Below, in pieces: positions 1-6,317 of a DNA stretch of 6,735 nucleotides. A model generated the notes under the pieces. It ran no database searches and was not told where the DNA came from. It saw nothing but the letters and a program-made list of their open reading frames with translations. Position 1 is the first letter of the stretch; each line of letters starts with the position of its first letter. Origin of the DNA: SIG603 sp963611165 (GTDB lineage Bacteria > Bacillota > Clostridia > Oscillospirales > Acutalibacteraceae); assembly GCA_963611165.1 (NCBI GenBank), contig CAVDQG010000086.1, forward strand, positions 1-6,735. Reading direction: 5' to 3'. A program made the translations under genes and the position numbers.

Positions 1-42
1 ATCATTTAAGAATTTCAGTTCCGCTTCTCTGCCGATAAACAT
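1..42 (-). CDS. Start of a probable AAA-type ATP-binding protein (partial)
   Basis: Only the first 14 codons are in the window; the gene continues past the left edge. They read MFIGREAELKFLND. This resembles the N-terminus of the archaeal-type/DUF234 family of P-loop ATPases, whose members often begin with M-F-I/V-G-R-E-x-E-L-x-x-L just before the Walker A region. The start is well supported: a GGAGG sequence ends 9 nt upstream of the ATG, and a strong promoter lies about 50 nt further up. The Walker A motif is not in view, so ATPase function rests on family resemblance of a short peptide. The gene has its own promoter and is a separate transcription unit from the WYL operon upstream. Confidence 0.6.
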   Translation of the reverse strand, partial: MFIGREAELKFLND

Positions 43-64
43 CAAAAGCACCTCCGTCAATATC

Positions 65-91
65 TAATCCTGATTTACTAAATCGTGATTT
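65..91. repeat. Two tandem AATCnnGATT dyads over the predicted start site
   Basis: On the plus strand, AATCCTGATTT (66-76) and AATCGTGATTT (81-91) are direct repeats with one mismatch and a 15-bp offset. Each is itself an inverted repeat (AATC/GATT around two bases). The second extends to AAATC/GATTT at 80-91. They lie at and just downstream of the predicted transcription start of the ATPase gene, a place where a repressor would block initiation. Binding by a dimeric repressor is inferred; the sequence is AT-rich, so chance is possible. Confidence 0.35.
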
Positions 92-126
92 GATATTATT
101 ATACCCAAGAACAGATGAAAAATCAA
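91..126 (-). promoter_or_regulatory. Sigma-A type promoter for the ATPase gene
   Basis: Reading the minus strand, a -35 box TTGATT (121-126; 4 of 6 to consensus) is separated by exactly 17 bp from a perfect -10 box TATAAT (98-103). The predicted start is near 91, leaving a leader of about 48 nt before the ATG at 42. A 10-bp palindrome TTTTGCAAAA (131-140) lies just upstream of the -35 box and could be an activator site or simply AT-rich DNA. The -35 box overlaps the stop codon of the degraded LexA-like frame, so the promoter sits in the debris of that gene. No transcript data support it; the evidence is match and spacing only. Confidence 0.7.
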
Positions 127-353
127 GGGGTTTTGCAAAAGTCACAAAACTTCTGCAAATATACTGCCCAGGAGAGAGCTATGCGCTCTCCTGGTGTCGC
201 AGTCATCAGTTTATTTTGATTCCGGTCATTGAGAGCGACAACTATATCTCCGGCATCTGCGGTCGGCTGTTTCAGGATAGCAACGAGGTCTCCCTCAGAA
301 ATACCAGTGTCCTACATATTCGATGATTTTTCATCCGTCAATAGCGCAAAATA
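123..353 (-). pseudogene. Degraded LexA/S24-type repressor C-terminal fragment
   Basis: A minus-strand frame that is open from 311 to the TGA at 123-125 contains GISEGDLVAIL followed by QPTADAGDIVVALND. This is the characteristic core of the LexA/CI-type S24 self-cleavage domain (compare the family pattern DxGIxEGDLVxVxxQPTAxxGDIVVAL). The frame has no start codon: a TAG at 312-314 interrupts it. Upstream codons in the same frame read YFALLTDEKSSNM, which fits the family's YFALxVxGDSM block with the nucleophile Ser position reading Asn (AAT). The N-terminal DNA-binding domain is absent. The expected catalytic Lys segment does not follow, because similarity stops near 204, just before a hairpin. 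The fragment is therefore inactive debris of a repressor gene, either a chromosomal lexA-like gene or a prophage repressor. The upstream limit is approximate and overlaps the WYL operon terminator. Confidence 0.65.
168..194. repeat. 9-bp perfect inverted repeat (hairpin) inside the degraded fragment
   Basis: CCAGGAGAG (168-176) and CTCTCCTGG (186-194) are perfect inverted arms around a 9-nt loop, AGCTATGCG on the plus strand. Neither strand has a U-run directly after the stem; on the plus strand a T-rich stretch begins only about 15 nt later. It is therefore not a convincing intrinsic terminator. It starts about 10 nt beyond the point where LexA-like similarity ends, so it may mark a rearrangement junction or the remains of another element. 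Confidence 0.5.
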
Positions 354-380
354 AAGGTGGGTCCAATTGAACCCACCTTA
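347..380 (-). terminator. Rho-independent terminator after the WYL regulator gene
   Basis: Reading the minus strand, the stem arms AAGGTGGGT (371-379) and ACCCACCTT (354-362) pair perfectly over 9 bp around an 8-nt loop (TTCAATTGG region). The tract TATTTTG follows immediately. The stem starts only 7 nt after the regulator's TAA stop. It should end the whole minus-strand operon that includes sbcD, sbcC, the peptidase and the regulator. The T-tract is interrupted by one A, so efficiency may be moderate. Confidence 0.85.
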
Positions 381-386
381 GAGAAA

Positions 387-1358
387 TTATTTTTTGAATT
401 TGTCGAGTATCCGTGAAAAGCCATCTACCGCCTCCTGCGGAGCGGTTATTTTCATCTTCCCGCCAAAGGAGAAGACCCAACCGTAAAAGGTCTGGCTCAG
501 CGATACCGATGTCTTCACAATGAAGTGATTTTCATCTTTCGGTGCAGTGAATACATTCTCACCGAAGCGGTCAATAATGTGCTTCATCAGCTCATTTTCA
601 CACAGGAGTGTTACCTTGCACTCGCTGCCGTCGTACATTGAAAAGATCTGAGAGAAGTAATCCGAAACATCAAAATCATTTGGCTTTGGAACCGCAAATG
701 TTTCTGATATGTCCATGTCCACCATACGATCAACTCGGAACTTGGCAATCTTCTTGTGACTGTCCGAGTATCCGAGAACATAGTAGCAGTCATCATTCCA
801 GAGCAGCGCATATGGAGAGACTGAATAAACCATGCCGTTGTGCTTGAGCACCTTGTTCTTTTGCTGGTCATATTCTTGATACTGGAATGTGATACGCCTC
901 TTCTCCCGAATAGCCGTGTGGATGTTGTCCACGATATAGAAGATTCCGTCATTGTTGGCTTTGAATCGCTTATCCACATATAGTTGTCGCTTCAGAATAT
1001 TACTCTGATGAGGGCCGACAAAGGTTGATAGCTTTTCAATCAGAGCCTTACTCTTCTTAGTCGGTATAAACCGCGAGGACTGAACGGCATCAACGAGAAG
1101 CTTTACTTCTGCAAGCTCAAAGACACGAATATCAAGGAAATACAGATTATGCTCCTCACGCTTGCAGTCGATATCTATGCCGATCTGAATCAACTCATCT
1201 ATGTCTTTCGAGATTGTTTTTCTTGTTGCGTTATAGCCGAAGCCCTCCAAGTACGCCGCAATATCCTTTATGGTAGCCGGATGATCAATATCCGTGTTAT
1301 CCCATAAGTATTTCAGAACAAGAAGGGTTCGGTTCAGTTTTTCATTGGTTGTGCTCAT
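387..1358 (-). CDS. WYL-domain transcriptional regulator with N-terminal winged helix
   Basis: This 323-residue protein has the usual three-part layout of WYL regulators. Residues 1-62 form a DeoR/HTH_11-like winged helix (KLNRTLLVLKYLW, then NATRKTISKDIDELIQIG as the likely recognition helix region). The WYL domain spans about 129-205, with PYALLWNDDCYYVLGY and the ligand-pocket-like FRVDRM at 197-202. The C-terminal WCX extension spans about 237-320 and ends in FYGWVFSFGGKMKITAP. WYL proteins act in the cytoplasm and sense nucleotides or single-stranded nucleic acid; many regulate DNA repair, CRISPR or phage defence genes. The ATG at 1358 is chosen because AAAGGAAAG lies 5 nt upstream and the family's helix begins just after it. 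A longer in-frame start at 1436 has no ribosome binding site and overlaps the peptidase gene. It is the last gene of the operon, 55 nt after the peptidase, and a perfect palindrome in that gap suggests autoregulation. Confidence 0.9.
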   Translation of the reverse strand: MSTTNEKLNRTLLVLKYLWDNTDIDHPATIKDIAAYLEGFGYNATRKTISKDIDELIQIGIDIDCKREEHNLYFLDIRVFELAEVKLLVDAVQSSRFIPTKKSKALIEKLSTFVGPHQSNILKRQLYVDKRFKANNDGIFYIVDNIHTAIREKRRITFQYQEYDQQKNKVLKHNGMVYSVSPYALLWNDDCYYVLGYSDSHKKIAKFRVDRMVDMDISETFAVPKPNDFDVSDYFSQIFSMYDGSECKVTLLCENELMKHIIDRFGENVFTAPKDENHFIVKTSVSLSQTFYGWVFSFGGKMKITAPQEAVDGFSRILDKFKK

Positions 1359-1363
1359 ATAAT

Positions 1364-1372
1364 CTTTCCTTT
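1364..1372 (-). promoter_or_regulatory. Ribosome binding site that fixes the WYL regulator start
   Basis: AAAGGAAAG on the minus strand ends 5 nt before the ATG at 1358. The alternative ATG at 1436 is preceded by CAACAAGT with no purine-rich Shine-Dalgarno sequence, so the shorter 323-residue product is preferred. The site starts 3 nt beyond the palindrome at 1376-1399, so a protein bound to the palindrome could also interfere with translation or local transcription. Confidence 0.65.
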
Positions 1373-1375
1373 GAG

Positions 1376-1399
1376 ATTTGGCAGACATGTCTGCCAAAT
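1376..1399. promoter_or_regulatory. Perfect 24-bp palindrome between peptidase and WYL regulator genes; candidate operator
   Basis: The half-site ATTTGGCAGACA is followed directly by its exact reverse complement, giving 24 bp of two-fold symmetry with no spacer and no mismatch. It lies wholly in the 55-nt intergenic gap, 17 nt upstream of the regulator's ATG. It has no following T-run, so it is not a terminator. A zero-spacer palindrome of this length is more typical of a protein-binding site than of an RNA hairpin. The WYL regulator next door, or another dimeric factor, is the natural candidate to bind; that is inference. No clear -10/-35 pair was identified beside it. Confidence 0.6.
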
Positions 1400-1413
1400 G
1401 TTTGGGTTGCAAC

Positions 1414-2247
1414 TCAGATGAACTGCGATTTTCCATACTTGTTGCACATAGCCCTTAATGACAACAGTTCCAAGTACATCTGCCCAAGCTCTGTGATGAA
1501 ATCCGGTGTAATTTCCCAGAACGGAGAAGTTCGCAACTTTGCGAATGCCAATTCTAAAATTCCGTACATCAGAGGTTCTTCAAATCCGATTGCTTTACGA
1601 ATTTTCTTTTCCGTCGTAGGCCAATCATCAATTGTTGAGACATCTCTTGAAATCATGATATAGGCAATCACCAATGACATTGCTTTCTTGGAGCAAGGAT
1701 TAGAAAATACAATTTCCCGATTTAGGTTAAGAATTTCTTCTTTTGCCATTGTCAGAGTTAATGTAGGAAATTCGCTTAATATGGAATCTGCCATGATATC
1801 TGCAATAGCCTCTCGCCATATAGCGTAACCGGCGTTAATCATTCCGTCTTCAATACCAGAACCCAGGCAATACTTATCAAAGAAATGACCGCCCGGTATC
1901 TCATTTCTGGTACAGTAGAGATGGGATATCTCATGCAAGAACATTTGAAGGACTTCACCAAGTGTAAAATCAACATCCTCGCGAATCAAAACTCCATAGC
2001 CTGTATCTGAAACAAAAGCCTGTGCACCTATACTTTCAAAATATCCATCTTCTTCATATTGCTCATCAAAATATTGCGGAAAGCGTGCTTTGCAGAAATT
2101 CTCATATACAGCGATTCCATTTTTTGGATTGAAGAAATCTATAAGCAAATTCTCCTCACTGATATCCGAATTAAGTCGCTCGTTGAACATTTCTAACGCA
2201 GAGAAAAAGTATTCCTCTAATTCCAATTTCGTGTATGAATGTGACAT
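1414..2247 (-). CDS. Cytoplasmic HExxH zinc metallopeptidase-like protein, family not recognised
   Basis: The 277-residue product carries an HEISH motif at residues 105-109 (HExxH: two zinc-binding His and the catalytic Glu). A conserved-looking helix, IWREAIADIMADSIL, follows, in which Glu146 is the likely third zinc ligand. This HExxH plus downstream E-A-x-A-D pattern is the gluzincin arrangement seen in ImmA/IrrE-like and ArdC-like peptidases, though overall similarity to either is not obvious by eye. There is no signal peptide or membrane segment, so it should act in the cytoplasm. The start is supported by AGGTGG 6 nt upstream of the ATG, lying in the 14-nt gap after sbcC. The gene is therefore cotranscribed with sbcDC upstream and the WYL regulator downstream. 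A role in cleaving a repressor or repair protein, as IrrE does to DdrO, is an attractive analogy but unproven. It could instead be a structural or degraded member with another function. Confidence 0.75.
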   Translation of the reverse strand: MSHSYTKLELEEYFFSALEMFNERLNSDISEENLLIDFFNPKNGIAVYENFCKARFPQYFDEQYEEDGYFESIGAQAFVSDTGYGVLIREDVDFTLGEVLQMFLHEISHLYCTRNEIPGGHFFDKYCLGSGIEDGMINAGYAIWREAIADIMADSILSEFPTLTLTMAKEEILNLNREIVFSNPCSKKAMSLVIAYIMISRDVSTIDDWPTTEKKIRKAIGFEEPLMYGILELAFAKLRTSPFWEITPDFITELGQMYLELLSLRAMCNKYGKSQFI

Positions 2248-2261
2248 TTAACCACCTGCTG

Positions 2262-5024
2262 TTAGATTATAATGTTCGCTTTGCTTCCACCGCTCTTTTC
2301 TTTTGTTACGACAATTTGTTTGTCAATACGGCTTTTCAGTTCGTTTACGTGAGAAATTATACCGACAAGGCGATTGCCATCGGTAAGACTTGAAAGTGCT
2401 CTCATGGCTTGGTCAAGAGACTCATCATCAAGAGAACCGAAGCCTTCGTCAACAAACATTGTGTCAAGCTTAACTCCGCCGGCAGATGCTTGAATTTCAT
2501 CAGAAAGCCCCAATGCCAGTGACAAAGACGCCTTGAAGGATTCTCCGCCGGAGAGAGTTTTTACGCTTCTCTCTGTCCCGTTATAGTGATCGATTACATC
2601 GAGATCAAGCCCACTCTGGCTCCTGTTATTCTCGGCTTCTTTTCTCCGTTTTAACTCATACTGACCGCCGGACATGGTCATAAACCGAGTGTTGGCACGA
2701 TCAATAATGCGATCAAAGTATGTCATTTGAATGTAGGTCTCGAGCATTATCTTTTCCTTGCCGGAAATGTTTCCGTTTGCCGTATTCGACAGCGCTTTCA
2801 TCCATGCATATCGTTTTTCCAAATCTGAAAGATTGCTTATCCTACCGCGAATATTTTCAAGCACCTTTTCGTTTGTCTGTATGCGGGTATGAAGAGATTT
2901 TGATATCTCATCATCGACTGCTTTCATCTCTTCAATTTCATTCTTTCTTTCGGTTTCCGCTTCTTTGTCAAACTCACAAGAAGGAAGCTGCTCTTTAAGC
3001 CCTTTGATTGACGATTCATATCCGGCAGATTTTCGTTCAGACTCCTGCAATTCGCCTTGTGCTTTGTCGTGAGCTTCTTTCATCACGTCGATCTGCTTTT
3101 GAAGTGACTGCACTTCTTTTTCAGCGGCTGTCCTGTTTTCAAAGCGAAGATCAGCTTTTTCTTTATCCCTTTGTTTTGTTTTCTCAGTTAAAGCAGACTT
3201 TTCAGATTCCAGCTTTCTCTCAAGCTCAGAGTTTTCATGTTCAGCCTTTTCAAGCTCAGCTTCTTTTTCCGGAATTATTTTTGCAAGCTCGTCTTTGCGG
3301 TTGACTTTTTTCCCCTCGTCTTCAATGGCCTTATTCAACTCGGAAATTTCATCTTTAACAGCAGATAGCTCAGCAGGAAGAATGATTTCTGCTTCTTCCG
3401 AGGAAATATCCTGCCACAGTTCTTTTATTTTCTTTTTCAGTTCTTCCGCTTTTGCATCGAAGGTAGCTTTTTTCGCTCCGCACTGACCGCTTTTTTCTTC
3501 AGCGTCCTTTCGTGCTTTTTCGGCAGCACTTTTTATTTTCTTCAGTTGAGCTTCAGTTGGAGCACTTTTTGATTTTTTTGCGATACATGGATGTTCTAAC
3601 GAGCCACAGACAGGGCATGGTTTGCCAGTCTCCAATGTCTCGGCAATTATTCCGGCCTGTTCATCCATGAATGCACGATTCTTTGCTTCGTAGGTTTGAT
3701 TTGCTTCTTCAGATGCGTTTGCCGCTTCGGTATACTCCTTTTGAAGGCTGTCCAATTCCTGGCTAAGCTTATGCCATTCCTCAAATATATTGGAAAGAAG
3801 TTGGAGTTTTGCTTCTCTGTCGACAGCCTTATCAAGGCTATTTTCAAGCTTGGCTTTGTTTTCACCTGCGTTCGTCAACGATTTGCTTTCATCTTTAAGT
3901 GCGGCAAAAGCAGCAGCATCTTTTTTGTACTGTGCTTTATCATCACTTAGGAGTTTCTCTTGTTCAGAGATATTTTTATCTGCGGTTTGAATCTCTTTCT
4001 CAAATTCCGCAAGTTTGTTGTAGCGAGGATACTCCGCCTCAATTTTTGATTTATTATCCGCAAGTTGTTCCCGTTCGGGCATTTTCTTTTTTTCTGCGTC
4101 AAATGCAGCTTTCAGCGCTTTTTGTGTTTCAAGCTCTTCAGTTAAAGCTTTCTCTGCTTCCTCAAGCGAATTCTTAAGCTTTTCGTATTGCTCAATTTTA
4201 CCGAGATTTTCGTTAATGACTGCAAGTTGATTGTCATGCGCCTTAATTGATTCTTTTAGGGCAGTATATTTTTTGTTGTCCTGTTCAATCAGCTGCTCGA
4301 TTAGTTTAATGACATCTTCGGTAGGAAGAATCCCATCTTTTGCTTTTTTTAATTCGATACTCAAGACATCATCTTCGTCACAGGCTATACCGTCAATATA
4401 TTGCTTTATACTGCTCTTTGCAGCGTCACACTGATTGCCGAGCGTACCGGTTTCTTGTTTTAATTTCTTTTGCAGAGCGTCATACAAATTGGTTTTGAAT
4501 ATCTGACGGAATATTTTAATGCGATCGTCAGTTGATGCATGCAGAAGCTTCAAAAAATCTCCCTGCGCTATCATTGAGATCTGCATAAATTGGCTGCGAT
4601 TGATACCCATTATGCTTTCAATGGCTTTTGTTACTTCTTTTTCTTTTGTAATGACACGGCCGTCCGGGTATTCGAGCACTGCTTCAGCTTTTTGTTTCGT
4701 AAAGCCTTCTCCACGAGTCTTAGGACGTTCATATTCAGGGTTTCGTTTTACTGTATATTCTTTGTCGCCGTATAAAAATACAAGCTCCACTTCAGTGGGT
4801 GTCTCGGGTTTTGCATACTTTGAGCGGAACATGGATACTTCTCGAGTATCCCCGCTTGGTTCCCCGTATAATGCGTATGTAATCGCATCGAAAATTGTGG
4901 TTTTTCCGGCGCCGGTATCACCGGTTATAAGATAGAGCCCACTTGTACCAAGTTGGTCTAAATTCAAAACTGTTTTCTCCACATAAGGGCCAAACGCAGA
5001 TACAGTCAGTTTTACAGGCCTCAT
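2262..5024 (-). CDS. sbcC: SbcC, ATPase subunit of the SbcCD (Rad50-like) exonuclease
   Basis: This 920-residue SMC-like protein is the ATPase and coiled-coil subunit that, with SbcD, cleaves DNA hairpins and processes blocked or broken ends. The N-terminal half-site starts MRPVKLTVSAFGPY and contains Walker A GDTGAGKT (35-42) and Q-loop Gln154 in IAQGDF. Long Lys/Glu/Ala-rich coiled-coil arms flank a zinc-hook apex, CPVC (Cys470, Cys473), almost exactly mid-protein. The C-terminal half-site has the ABC signature LSGGE (824-828), Walker B MFVDEGFGSLD (Asp859, Glu860), the D-loop and the switch His892. Length is somewhat below the roughly 1,050 residues of Escherichia coli SbcC, implying shorter arms. 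The start at 5024 is favoured over an in-frame ATG at 5039: GGGAGG sits 7 nt upstream, the ATGA overlaps the sbcD stop, and the family N-terminus matches. No key residue is missing, so it should be active. Confidence 0.97.
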   Translation of the reverse strand: MRPVKLTVSAFGPYVEKTVLNLDQLGTSGLYLITGDTGAGKTTIFDAITYALYGEPSGDTREVSMFRSKYAKPETPTEVELVFLYGDKEYTVKRNPEYERPKTRGEGFTKQKAEAVLEYPDGRVITKEKEVTKAIESIMGINRSQFMQISMIAQGDFLKLLHASTDDRIKIFRQIFKTNLYDALQKKLKQETGTLGNQCDAAKSSIKQYIDGIACDEDDVLSIELKKAKDGILPTEDVIKLIEQLIEQDNKKYTALKESIKAHDNQLAVINENLGKIEQYEKLKNSLEEAEKALTEELETQKALKAAFDAEKKKMPEREQLADNKSKIEAEYPRYNKLAEFEKEIQTADKNISEQEKLLSDDKAQYKKDAAAFAALKDESKSLTNAGENKAKLENSLDKAVDREAKLQLLSNIFEEWHKLSQELDSLQKEYTEAANASEEANQTYEAKNRAFMDEQAGIIAETLETGKPCPVCGSLEHPCIAKKSKSAPTEAQLKKIKSAAEKARKDAEEKSGQCGAKKATFDAKAEELKKKIKELWQDISSEEAEIILPAELSAVKDEISELNKAIEDEGKKVNRKDELAKIIPEKEAELEKAEHENSELERKLESEKSALTEKTKQRDKEKADLRFENRTAAEKEVQSLQKQIDVMKEAHDKAQGELQESERKSAGYESSIKGLKEQLPSCEFDKEAETERKNEIEEMKAVDDEISKSLHTRIQTNEKVLENIRGRISNLSDLEKRYAWMKALSNTANGNISGKEKIMLETYIQMTYFDRIIDRANTRFMTMSGGQYELKRRKEAENNRSQSGLDLDVIDHYNGTERSVKTLSGGESFKASLSLALGLSDEIQASAGGVKLDTMFVDEGFGSLDDESLDQAMRALSSLTDGNRLVGIISHVNELKSRIDKQIVVTKEKSGGSKANIII

Positions 5025-6157
5025 TGTTCGTCCTCCCATGTCTTTTCGATTAGCTCTCGCATGTGTCTTTCTTGTTCGTCAGTCATCAGCTGATTGTTCT
5101 GTAATTCATAGAAGTCCGAAAAGAGTTTAAGCGGCGACTTGGATTCGACATCAGCCGTGCCATTGATTGTTGCATTTGTTCTGGTACGTTTGTTGTCATA
5201 GTCCAGCTTCATAAGACGATGATATACAGCACGAAGTTTTCCGATGGCGTCGGGAATATCTTCTTCGTCAGTGAGTGTAATGTGCGTATAATCTTCTTGC
5301 CATGATGTGTTTTCATAAAATGATTTCAGCGTCAGCTCGGCATATGTTCCTCTGAACTCCACAAGGTCATGCATAGGCACAAGATCAATGGTTTTGTAAG
5401 TGACATTGCCTTTTTCACAGAGTTCAACCACTGTTACAGACTTTTTGTCTTTTGCTTCAGAAAACGAATATTTGAGCGGCGTACCGCAATAGCGGATCTT
5501 CTCCGAACCGCAGTTTTGAGGAGAGTGAATATGCCCGAGTGCTACATAATCGAAGCTTTCAAAAACCGAAGCATCCACATTGTCGGTTCCACCGACCGAT
5601 ATTTCTTCAGATTCCGACCGCTTCGCACCCGTTACGAACTGATGTGTTATCAACACATTTCGATTGTCCGGATTGATATTCATTTTTGAGACAGCATATT
5701 TTATGGCATCTGTATATGTCGTAATTTCATCCTCGCAATATCTGCGAACATGTACCGGTTTAACGAACGGAAGCATATATACATTTACCGTTCCGAAATC
5801 GTCCTTAAGAGAAATCGGTTCAATTTTACCGTCATAAACCGGAGACATATGAATGCCTCCTGCATCCATGATACGGGAAGCAAAAGCAATTCGTTCCGAC
5901 GAATCATGATTGCCGCTGATAACAAAAACCTGAAGTTTACGCTTCGCAAGTGAAACAAGAAAGTCGTCAAAAAGCTGCACAGCCTCTGCAGACGGAACAG
6001 ACTTGTCATAGACATCGCCGGCAATAATTACGCCGTCCGGCTTTTCATCATCTATAACACCTATTATCTTTTTCAGTATATACTGCTGATCCTCAATCAT
6101 TGGGTATTCGTTTACTCGCTTGCCTAAGTGAAGATCTGATAAATGAATCAGTTTCAT
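5021..6157 (-). CDS. sbcD: SbcD, nuclease subunit of the SbcCD (Mre11-like) complex
   Basis: The 378-residue protein is a calcineurin-like metallophosphoesterase that supplies the Mn-dependent exo/endonuclease activity of SbcCD. All phosphodiesterase motifs are visible in order: DLHLG (Asp8, His10), GDVYD (Asp48), GNHDS (Asn83, His84, Asp85), THQ (His172) and GHIH (His209, His211). A C-terminal capping and SbcC-binding region follows from about residue 230, with the family-typical GTPLKYSFSEA. Length is near the usual 370-410. The ATG at 6157 is preceded by AGGAG at 8 nt, and the product begins MKLIHLSDLHLG exactly as expected. Its stop overlaps the sbcC start by 4 nt. It begins 23 nt after the short open frame that ends at 6181, so it is probably transcribed together with the genes upstream. 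Confidence 0.97.
   Translation of the reverse strand: MKLIHLSDLHLGKRVNEYPMIEDQQYILKKIIGVIDDEKPDGVIIAGDVYDKSVPSAEAVQLFDDFLVSLAKRKLQVFVISGNHDSSERIAFASRIMDAGGIHMSPVYDGKIEPISLKDDFGTVNVYMLPFVKPVHVRRYCEDEITTYTDAIKYAVSKMNINPDNRNVLITHQFVTGAKRSESEEISVGGTDNVDASVFESFDYVALGHIHSPQNCGSEKIRYCGTPLKYSFSEAKDKKSVTVVELCEKGNVTYKTIDLVPMHDLVEFRGTYAELTLKSFYENTSWQEDYTHITLTDEEDIPDAIGKLRAVYHRLMKLDYDNKRTRTNATINGTADVESKSPLKLFSDFYELQNNQLMTDEQERHMRELIEKTWEDEQ
5032..5037 (-). promoter_or_regulatory. Ribosome binding site that fixes the sbcC start
   Basis: GGGAGG on the minus strand, within the last codons of sbcD, ends 7 nt before the ATG at 5024. The upstream in-frame ATG at 5039 overlaps this sequence and would add the residues MGGRT, which are not typical of SbcC. 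Its placement together with the ATGA stop/start overlap indicates translational coupling of SbcC to SbcD. Confidence 0.8.
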
Positions 6158-6180
6158 ACTGTTCTCCTCATTTCACTTTT

Positions 6181-6317
6181 TTACTTTGTCTTAAGACGTT
6201 GCGCAATCCATGTTATAAGCAGATGAACAATGCGCTCTTGCTCATTTCCGTCAAACTCGACCTTATGCGAAAAGTCGAATTCTTCAAACGAATGAAGGGC
6301 TTATCTTTTGTTGCCAT
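6181..6317 (-). pseudogene. Small frameshifted gene (about 45 residues) between the winged-helix-like gene and sbcD
   Basis: An ATG at 6317 overlaps the stop of the upstream gene (TAATG) and opens a frame, MATKDKPFIR..., which ends at 6213 after 34 codons with unconvincing composition. A second minus-strand frame, open from 6300 to the TAA at 6181, has no start codon but reads like real protein: FEEFDFSHKVEFDGNE, then RIVHLLITWIAQRLK. Joining the two with a -1 shift near 6287-6289 gives a 45-residue protein whose stop lies just before the sbcD ribosome binding site. I see no canonical slippery heptamer at the junction. A one-base indel (a broken gene or a sequence error) is therefore more likely than programmed frameshifting. 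The function is unknown. Confidence 0.45.

Noticed and set aside
131..140. TTTTGCAAAA palindrome as a separate operator
   Set aside because: It is only 10 bp and AT-rich, so chance occurrence is likely. It is noted only as part of the promoter context.
90..326. Plus-strand 78-codon open frame
   Set aside because: It lies antisense to the LexA-like fragment, has no ribosome binding site, and its composition does not look like a protein. The minus-strand reading explains the sequence better.
1376..1399. The palindrome as an intrinsic terminator
   Set aside because: A zero-spacer palindrome must lose its centre to form a loop, and no U-run follows on either strand.
1359..1436. 26-residue N-terminal extension of the WYL regulator
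   Set aside because: The ATG at 1436 has no ribosome binding site, lies inside the peptidase gene, and the extension would be encoded by the palindrome. The start at 1358 has a good site.
1349..1663. Plus-strand 104-codon open frame
   Set aside because: It is a shadow of the peptidase gene 3' end, without a ribosome binding site or a recognisable domain.
2720..4935. Several plus-strand open frames rich in Phe, Ser and Leu opposite sbcC
   Set aside because: They are the antisense of Lys/Glu-rich coiled-coil codons. None has a start signal or a domain.
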